A DNA stretch of 10,595 nucleotides from positions 1 through 10,595 of the forward strand of contig CAKSVR010000067.1 in the NCBI GenBank assembly GCA_934504345.1. Direction: 5' to 3'. Origin of the DNA: an uncultured Agathobaculum sp. GTDB taxonomy: Bacteria; Bacillota; Clostridia; Oscillospirales; Butyricicoccaceae. Of this stretch, positions 5,877 to 10,595 are shown piece after piece. The notes under the pieces were generated by a model. The model was not told the origin of the DNA. It was given only the letters and a program-made list of their open reading frames with translations, and made no database searches. Numbering within the stretch: the first letter of the stretch is position 1; the number at the start of each line of letters is the position of its first letter. Both the position numbers and the translations under genes were made by a program.

Positions 5877-6939
5877 CCGCAGCACGGCCGCGCGGCTGAA
5901 GGAACAGCTCGAGCAGATGGACGAAACCGCCTTTGACGAGTCCGTGTTCCGCGATTATCTGCGTGAGCTGGGCGACACCGTCGAGCCCGAACAGCCCATC
6001 GATGTGCAGGCCTCGCTCCGCGACTTCGAACAGAAGCACGCCGTACTCATTTCCCAGCTCGACCGGCAGGCGCAGAGCCGCAAAGCGTCCTCCCGCTCGG
6101 CGCACCGCCGCCGACTGGGCTACCGGCTGCTGCTCATCGCGGCGGCTGTGGCCGTCCTGAACGCCATGTGCATCGCGGCGTTCGGCCGCGGACTGGGCCA
6201 CTACACCGCCAAATGGGGCAGTGAAACATTCGGCTTCTTTCAGGGCGACGACTTTGAAACGTCCTCGGACGGGAAGATTATTTATTATCCGGACGGGCGT
6301 ATCGACGACCGAACGGATGCACCTGACTACGACCACGAAACATACACCGCCCTGCCTGAGAACGATACCACGACCTCGGATGAATCAGACGAAATGGATG
6401 TAATCGATATGACACAAATACCGGCAGAGCCTGACCCGGAGTTTGCCAATGTGCCAGACACTGACCTTTCCGGCACCGGCTTGCAGAAAACAGATTCCGT
6501 CTGGGATGATACACATATAATTGAATCTTTTGACATTGTAAATGCGGATTTGCCGACCATCCTGTCCAAAATGGGCATTGTCGGCAAAATGGCGCCAACC
6601 AAACTGCCTGAAATCTATAAACTGCGGCGAATCAATGTGCTGAAGGATTATTTTATGGATAGCATCTCTATTGCGGCTGATTATCCAAACATCGAAGACG
6701 ATGATGCGGTTGGAATCATGGTGTTCGTTGATCAGCAGTCAAAAGACCTCCCGCTCCCTGTTATCGAGAAAGATGACCGCCCGGTTATTCAATACGAAAG
6801 AAACAGTACAACGTGGTATATCATGCACAACTTGCAGCATCTCAACGCAGTAGCGCTGATCAACGGCTATATGGTAAGTATTACCGGCGATATTGAAGTG
6901 GACGAAATGAAATCCATCATCGATTCCATTTATGCCTGA
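5854..6939 (+). CDS. Single-pass membrane anti-sigma factor-like protein
   Basis: 361 residues. The ATG at 5854 has AAAGGAGG (5837-5844) 9 nt upstream; a longer in-frame form starting earlier lacks such a site. Residues 1-88 are cytosolic, charged and helical (ARLKEQLEQMDE, FRDYLRELGD), the expected sigma-binding part, though no zinc-binding HxxxCxxC motif is present. One membrane segment lies at about 91-110 after an RRR stop. Residues 131-225 form an acidic, Asp/Glu/Thr-rich linker. Residues 226-361 look like a folded extracytoplasmic domain ending NGYMVSITGDIEVDEMKSIIDSIY, reminiscent of DUF4367-type domains of Firmicutes anti-sigma partners. Function as anti-sigma is inferred from the overlap with the sigma gene and the topology. 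Base composition drops sharply from about 6400 onward compared with the first half. Confidence 0.75.
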   Translation: MEHPNGTDRSTAARLKEQLEQMDETAFDESVFRDYLRELGDTVEPEQPIDVQASLRDFEQKHAVLISQLDRQAQSRKASSRSAHRRRLGYRLLLIAAAVAVLNAMCIAAFGRGLGHYTAKWGSETFGFFQGDDFETSSDGKIIYYPDGRIDDRTDAPDYDHETYTALPENDTTTSDESDEMDVIDMTQIPAEPDPEFANVPDTDLSGTGLQKTDSVWDDTHIIESFDIVNADLPTILSKMGIVGKMAPTKLPEIYKLRRINVLKDYFMDSISIAADYPNIEDDDAVGIMVFVDQQSKDLPLPVIEKDDRPVIQYERNSTTWYIMHNLQHLNAVALINGYMVSITGDIEVDEMKSIIDSIYA

Positions 6940-6947
6940 ATCCTGTA

Positions 6948-6981
6948 TGGACATTCCCCGCAAAAACGGATATAGTATATC
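6948..6981 (+). promoter_or_regulatory. glpK promoter, sigma-A type, with palindrome over the -10
   Basis: TGGACA (6948-6953), a 17-bp spacer and TATAGT (6971-6976): 5/6 matches to each consensus at the optimal spacing. GATATA-G-TATATC (6969-6981) is a perfect palindrome around one central base that covers the -10, a position suited to a repressor operator. It lies in the 81-bp gap before glpK. Confidence 0.6.
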
Positions 6982-7020
6982 TATGGAAAGAGTAATCCTG
7001 CTAGGAGAGGAGTATCCGTT

Positions 7021-8508
7021 ATGGGAAAGTACATACTGGCGCTCGATCAGGGCACAACGAGCTCGCGAGCGATCCTTTTTGACAGCGAACAGAACATTCT
7101 CGCCATCCGTCAGCACGAGCTGACCCAGCACTACCCGCATGAGGGCTGGGTCGAGCAGGACCCGATGGAGATATGGTCCACGCAGTACGCCGCCATGCTG
7201 GAGGTGCTCGCTGCGGCGGACGTTTCCCCGTCCGAGGTGGCGGGTATCGGCATCACCAATCAGCGCGAAACCACCATTTTGTGGGATAAGACCACCGGAC
7301 GGCCCATCCACAACGCCATCGTGTGGCAGTGCCGCCGCACCGCCGATATTGTGGACGGGCTGGTCGAGGACGGGCTTTCCGAGCACATCCGCCGCACGAC
7401 CGGGCTCGTGCCCGATGCGTATTTCTCCGGCACCAAGATCAAATGGCTGCTCGATCATGTCGAGGGCGCACGCGAAAAGGCCGCGCGCGGCGAGGTTCTG
7501 TTCGGCACGGTGGATTCGTGGCTCGTGTGGAAGCTGACGGGCGGCAAGGTCCACATCACGGATGCGACCAACGCCGCACGCACGATGATATTCGACATTC
7601 ACCGCCTCGACTGGGACGACACCCTGCTCGATGCGCTCGATATTCCCCGCGCCATGCTGCCGCGCGTGTGCTCCTCGAGCGAGGTGTACGGCCATGTGGC
7701 GCTGCCCGGCGGTGAGATACCCATTGCGGGCATCGCGGGCGACCAGCAGGCGGCGCTGTTCGGGCAGACCTGTTTTTCCGCCGGTGATGCGAAGAACACC
7801 TACGGCACAGGCTGTTTCCTGCTGATGAACACCGGCATGACCGCCTGTGAGAGCGAAAACGGGCTGCTCACCACCATCGGTATCCGGCTCGGCGGCGAAA
7901 CGCAGTATGCGCTCGAGGGCAGCGTGTTCGTCGGCGGCGCGGTCATCCAGTGGCTGCGTGACGAAATGCGGTTCTTCTCCGAAAGCCGCGATGCCGAATA
8001 CTATGCCGGCAAGGTCAAGGACACGGGCGGCGTGTATCTCGTTCCGGCGTTCACCGGCCTCGGTGCGCCGCACTGGGATATGTACGCGCGCGGCTGCCTC
8101 ATCGGCCTGACGCGCGGCACCACCCGTGAGCACATCATCCGCGCCGCACAGGAATCCATCGCGTATCAGGTCAACGACCTGCTGACCGCCATGAAGCGCG
8201 ATACGGGCGTTTCCCTTTCCTCCCTCTCGGTGGACGGCGGCGCGAGCCGCGACAGCTTCCTCATGCAGTTCCAGAGCGATATTTCAGGCTGCACCATCCG
8301 CCGTCCGGTCATCCGCGAAACGACCGCGCTCGGCGCGTGCTACCTCGCCGGACTGGCCACCGGTGTATGGCGCAGCCGCGACGAGCTGAAACAGCTCTGG
8401 CGGTGCGACACGCTGTACACACCCGCCATGGAGAACGAGCAGCGCCGCCGCCTGCTCTCCGGCTGGGACAAGGCCGTTGGGCGCTCGCTGGATTGGGCAG
8501 AGCATTAA
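7021..8508 (+). CDS. glpK: Glycerol kinase
   Basis: 495 residues, full length for the family (about 495-505). It converts glycerol and ATP to sn-glycerol-3-phosphate in the cytosol. The ATG has AGGAGAGGAG (7003-7012) 8 nt upstream. FGGY-kinase landmarks appear in order: DQGTTSSRAILFD (9-21), EGWVEQDP, TNQRETTILWD (79-89), W102-QCRRT, TDATNAARTMIFDIH (180-194), GIAGDQQAALFGQ (237-249) with the catalytic-site Asp, NTYGTGCFLLMNTG (259-272), GGAVIQWLRDEM, GLGAPHWD and DGGASRDSFLMQFQ. The segment between SSEVYGH and IPIAGIAGDQQ is short and lacks the His that HPr phosphorylates in many Gram-positive glycerol kinases (from memory of the Enterococcus enzyme). No glpF or glpD is adjacent. It appears to have its own promoter but could also receive read-through from the sigma operon, since no terminator separates them. 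Confidence 0.97.
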   Translation: MGKYILALDQGTTSSRAILFDSEQNILAIRQHELTQHYPHEGWVEQDPMEIWSTQYAAMLEVLAAADVSPSEVAGIGITNQRETTILWDKTTGRPIHNAIVWQCRRTADIVDGLVEDGLSEHIRRTTGLVPDAYFSGTKIKWLLDHVEGAREKAARGEVLFGTVDSWLVWKLTGGKVHITDATNAARTMIFDIHRLDWDDTLLDALDIPRAMLPRVCSSSEVYGHVALPGGEIPIAGIAGDQQAALFGQTCFSAGDAKNTYGTGCFLLMNTGMTACESENGLLTTIGIRLGGETQYALEGSVFVGGAVIQWLRDEMRFFSESRDAEYYAGKVKDTGGVYLVPAFTGLGAPHWDMYARGCLIGLTRGTTREHIIRAAQESIAYQVNDLLTAMKRDTGVSLSSLSVDGGASRDSFLMQFQSDISGCTIRRPVIRETTALGACYLAGLATGVWRSRDELKQLWRCDTLYTPAMENEQRRRLLSGWDKAVGRSLDWAEH

Positions 8509-8517
8509 AGCGAAAAC

Positions 8518-8602
8518 GCAGGCAGAGCAAAAGCTCTGCCTGCCAGGCTGTCGCGAAACTACAGTTTCGCCGACAAGCAGGAACGGACCGTAGGCCGTTC
8601 CA
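8518..8602. repeat. Cluster of three tandem hairpins after glpK
   Basis: Three strong hairpins follow the glpK stop with short gaps. 8518-8543 is GCAGGCAGAGC-AAAA-GCTCTGCCTGC, an 11-bp perfect stem. 8549-8575 is TGTCGCGAAACT-AC-AGTTTCGCCGACA, 12 bp with one bulged C. 8580-8602 is a GGAACGG/CCGTTCC stem. None has a T tract, so they are not ordinary intrinsic terminators, but they may stabilise or process the glpK 3' end. They may be a dispersed palindromic repeat. Confidence 0.65.
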
Positions 8603-8648
8603 AAGCCGTCCAAAAGTTCCCATACAGAAACATTTTCCCTCTTAAAGT

Positions 8649-8717
8649 ATAAAAACCGGCGCTATCCTTGCGCGGCTTCTCGGCCGCGCTGCGCGGATAC
8701 ACGCTCCCGGTTTTTAT
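8649..8717. terminator. Nested palindrome, probable bidirectional terminator
   Basis: Outer perfect 11-bp arms ATAAAAACCGG (8649-8659) and CCGGTTTTTAT (8707-8717) enclose TATCC/GGATA and GCGCGG/CCGCGC inner stems. The A5-stem-T5 symmetry gives a T tail on either strand, which suits the end of glpK on one side and protection from the convergent gene on the other. It could also be a REP-like element. A second small perfect hairpin, GAATTTGC-AAG-GCAAATTC, follows at 8718-8736. Confidence 0.6.
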
Positions 8718-8885
8718 GAATTTGCAAGGCAAATTCTATTTAACGTGCGCTGCCGCGCGATATGATAAAATTGCTTCAATACCGACTTTTTTGACAAACT
8801 GTAATATTGTTTACTTGTATGCGACATATCATTTAATAAGACAGTAAAGGCAATTTGAACAGGTGACACCCCCACAGACAGACGA

Positions 8886-8930
8886 AGCCGCCCCTGTCAG
8901 GCTCAACGCTTGACAGGAGCGGCTCTTTTC
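8886..8930. terminator. Terminator hairpin at the 3' end of the LuxR-type gene
   Basis: AGCCGCCCCTGTCA (8886-8899) pairs with TGACAGGAGCGGCT (8911-8924) over 14 positions. On the minus strand the single mismatch becomes a wobble pair, so the stem is best as the 3' UTR of the minus-strand gene ending at 8935. The obvious T-rich tail (CTTTTCTTG) is however on the plus strand, so rightward termination is also possible. Confidence 0.55.
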
Positions 8931-8934
8931 TTGT

Positions 8935-10593
8935 TCAGTTTTGTGCATCTCGCTCCTGATGCAGAAGCGCGATGCATATCTTGAGCTGATAGGCTTTGTG
9001 GATGCCCAACTTTCTGTAAATGTTTTTGCGGTGTGTGGCGATGGTGCTTTCCGAGCAGTTCCTTTGTTCGGAGAGTTCCCGGGGACTGCTGCCATTGCCC
9101 AGAGCTTCCAAAATCTCCCGTTCTGTCGGTGTCAGCATATCATAGCCGACCAAGAACATCTCATAAGTTGCCGGATCGATCTCGGATTTCCGGAAGTAGG
9201 CCAGCCGCTGTGCATCGGCCTGCGCCGCTTCAAACTGCCCTTGCAGCGCCTCGTTTCGATCCAAAAGCTGCACGGCCTGCTCCTGCACGGTCTGTTTTTC
9301 ATGCTCCAGCGTGGTGATGATCTTCTCGTTCTCCCGATCCTGCGCCTGCAGTGTGGCGGAGATCGGTTCAAAATCAGCAAACGCCATCTGCTCGCCGCCG
9401 CGATCCTCATCCCGCAGCCGATCCAGATCCCGATGCACCGGAGCAAGATACCGGCGCGCCAGATACAGACAGCAAACGACGGCGCAGAACAGCAGCAGCG
9501 CCGAAAGCAAAGCGGTCTGCATAATATTTTTGGCAACCGTGAGATTGTAGTCCTCCTTCGGGATCAGCACAGCCAGCGTGTGGGGCGTTCTATCGCCCTT
9601 TGCCGCAGTAAGGCTTTTCACCATGCCGACAAAAGAAAAACCGCCGCCGTTCAGCGACACAAGACCGTCACTCATCGGCTCAACGGTGAGCATTTCCGGT
9701 GGGACATAGCAGGAGCCTTCCTCCTTATAGGTCATCAGGGCCGCTCCCACATCTAGGGTATCGCCGCTCTCCGCGGTCAGCAGGCAGGCAAGGCGGCTAA
9801 GGTTGGAGGGCTGGTCATAGTGCGCGGAAAAGAAGGACTGATTGATGGCGAAGCCGCACATTCCATAGACCGTTCCGTCTGCCCCGATCATGGGGATCGT
9901 CAGCAAAACCGCCTTTTCCGAGGTTCCCGGCAGCGTGACAAGGTCTGTGGTGCGGCGGGAATCGGCAATCGGAGCGGCAGCCTGTATGGTATACTCCGCG
10001 TAATTGGGGAACTGCCCAATATGGAATTCCTGCGCCCACTTTCGGTGCGGCATGACATTGTGCGCTTTGCCCACGCTGGCGATACCCCGGAACAGCAGCA
10101 GGTCATTGGTCACGCGCCCCGCGTTTGCCCTTTGCACATAGAGACCGCTGCGGGCGTCTGGCGTATCCCTGTCGCACATGGAGCTCTCCAAAACGACGAA
10201 CACGCCGGAGCAGTCCGCCTGCCGGACATACTGGCTCAGAGGCTCCAGCATGGCGTCCTCCACCGCTTTGGTCGCCTCCACATTCCCGTTCAGAGCCTCA
10301 AAGGAGATGCCCTGCTGAAGCAGCGTGTCCTCCAGCAGCGCGGTCATATCCTCCGAAAGATGGATGCTCATAACGGAGACATTGTGCCAAAGGGATTCCA
10401 TATCGTTCTGAAAGATCTCCATCTGGAGATCCAGCGCCTTTCCGATCTCGGCCTTGGGACTGCTCAAGCGGCCAAACAGGGTGAGTCCCGCATAAAGCGC
10501 CGCGATCAGCAGCACCGCCAGCGCGATCATGTAGCCGATGAGCTTATGCCGCATGGAGCGCCGCGCGTTTTTCAGATAGGACGATACCTGCAT
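8935..10593 (-). CDS. Membrane-anchored LuxR-type transcriptional regulator with extracellular sensor region
   Basis: 552 residues from an ATG 2 bases inside the window edge. The RBS is not visible and the true start could be further upstream. TM1 is at about 17-40 after a basic RRSMRHK head. Residues about 42-356 form a large extracytoplasmic region; AVLLTIPMIGADGTVYGMCGFAIN (228-251) resembles the PAS-like strand of Cache sensor domains. TM2 is at 357-379, followed by a HAMP-length segment and a coiled coil at about 412-465 (DRENEKIITTLEHEKQ and on). Residues 485-545 form a GerE/LuxR helix-turn-helix: LTPTEREILEALGNG, SPRELSEQ, SESTIATHRKNIYRKLGI. No histidine kinase or receiver domain is present, so signal and DNA binding appear to be in one membrane protein. 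Ligand and targets are unknown. It converges on glpK. Confidence 0.85.
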   Translation of the reverse strand: MQVSSYLKNARRSMRHKLIGYMIALAVLLIAALYAGLTLFGRLSSPKAEIGKALDLQMEIFQNDMESLWHNVSVMSIHLSEDMTALLEDTLLQQGISFEALNGNVEATKAVEDAMLEPLSQYVRQADCSGVFVVLESSMCDRDTPDARSGLYVQRANAGRVTNDLLLFRGIASVGKAHNVMPHRKWAQEFHIGQFPNYAEYTIQAAAPIADSRRTTDLVTLPGTSEKAVLLTIPMIGADGTVYGMCGFAINQSFFSAHYDQPSNLSRLACLLTAESGDTLDVGAALMTYKEEGSCYVPPEMLTVEPMSDGLVSLNGGGFSFVGMVKSLTAAKGDRTPHTLAVLIPKEDYNLTVAKNIMQTALLSALLLFCAVVCCLYLARRYLAPVHRDLDRLRDEDRGGEQMAFADFEPISATLQAQDRENEKIITTLEHEKQTVQEQAVQLLDRNEALQGQFEAAQADAQRLAYFRKSEIDPATYEMFLVGYDMLTPTEREILEALGNGSSPRELSEQRNCSESTIATHRKNIYRKLGIHKAYQLKICIALLHQERDAQN

Positions 10594-10595
10594 GG

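Noticed and set aside
6739..8133. 464-residue open frame on the minus strand opposite glpK
   Set aside because: It runs antisense through conserved glycerol kinase motifs and across the glpK promoter, with no recognisable family features.

Overview
The window looks like chromosomal DNA of a fairly GC-rich Gram-positive gut-type Clostridium relative (class Clostridia, perhaps Oscillospirales). The evidence is strong GAGGAGG-type ribosome binding sites, an S-layer-homology (SLH) surface protein, an ECF sigma/anti-sigma pair of Firmicutes type, glycerol kinase, and many GC-rich palindromic intergenic repeats. The taxonomic placement is inference; nothing in the window fixes the species.

Layout, left to right. 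(1) 2-937 (+): 3' part of a gene in which shikimate dehydrogenase is fused to shikimate kinase, followed by an intrinsic terminator and an 83-bp palindromic repeat. (2) 1139-4126 (+): a 995-residue secreted phosphodiester-glycosidase-like protein with Ig-like/jelly-roll modules and three C-terminal SLH repeats. (3) about 4222-4925: an intact IS200-type element with tnpA on the minus strand, matched end hairpins, an extended -10 promoter and an inverted repeat that covers the tnpA ribosome binding site. (4) 4926-5357: non-coding but highly structured, with a terminator, a 163-bp imperfect palindrome (MITE-like), and two divergent, near-identical ECF-type promoters sharing an AT-rich centre. (5) 5358-6939 (+): ECF sigma factor (TTG start) and an overlapping membrane anti-sigma-like gene. 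(6) 7021-8508 (+): glpK with its own sigma-A-type promoter. (7) 8509-8934: non-coding, with a run of strong hairpins. (8) 8935-10593 (-): a membrane-anchored LuxR-type regulator with an extracellular sensor region, running towards glpK.

The most interesting point is the divergent promoter pair at 5219-5305. The 11-bp element GTCACATTTTG and a CGTTA box occur in both orientations with exactly the same 11-bp spacing. The rightward copy sits where an autoregulatory promoter of the sigma/anti-sigma operon would be. The leftward copy points into a region with no convincing gene, only the long palindrome, so it may make a structured non-coding RNA or be left over from a lost or displaced target gene. 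The second notable point is the IS200 control region: its native transcript should begin inside the RBS-masking inverted repeat, so only read-through transcripts would fold the RBS shut. The first 17 nt of that native transcript are also complementary to its own 3' hairpin.
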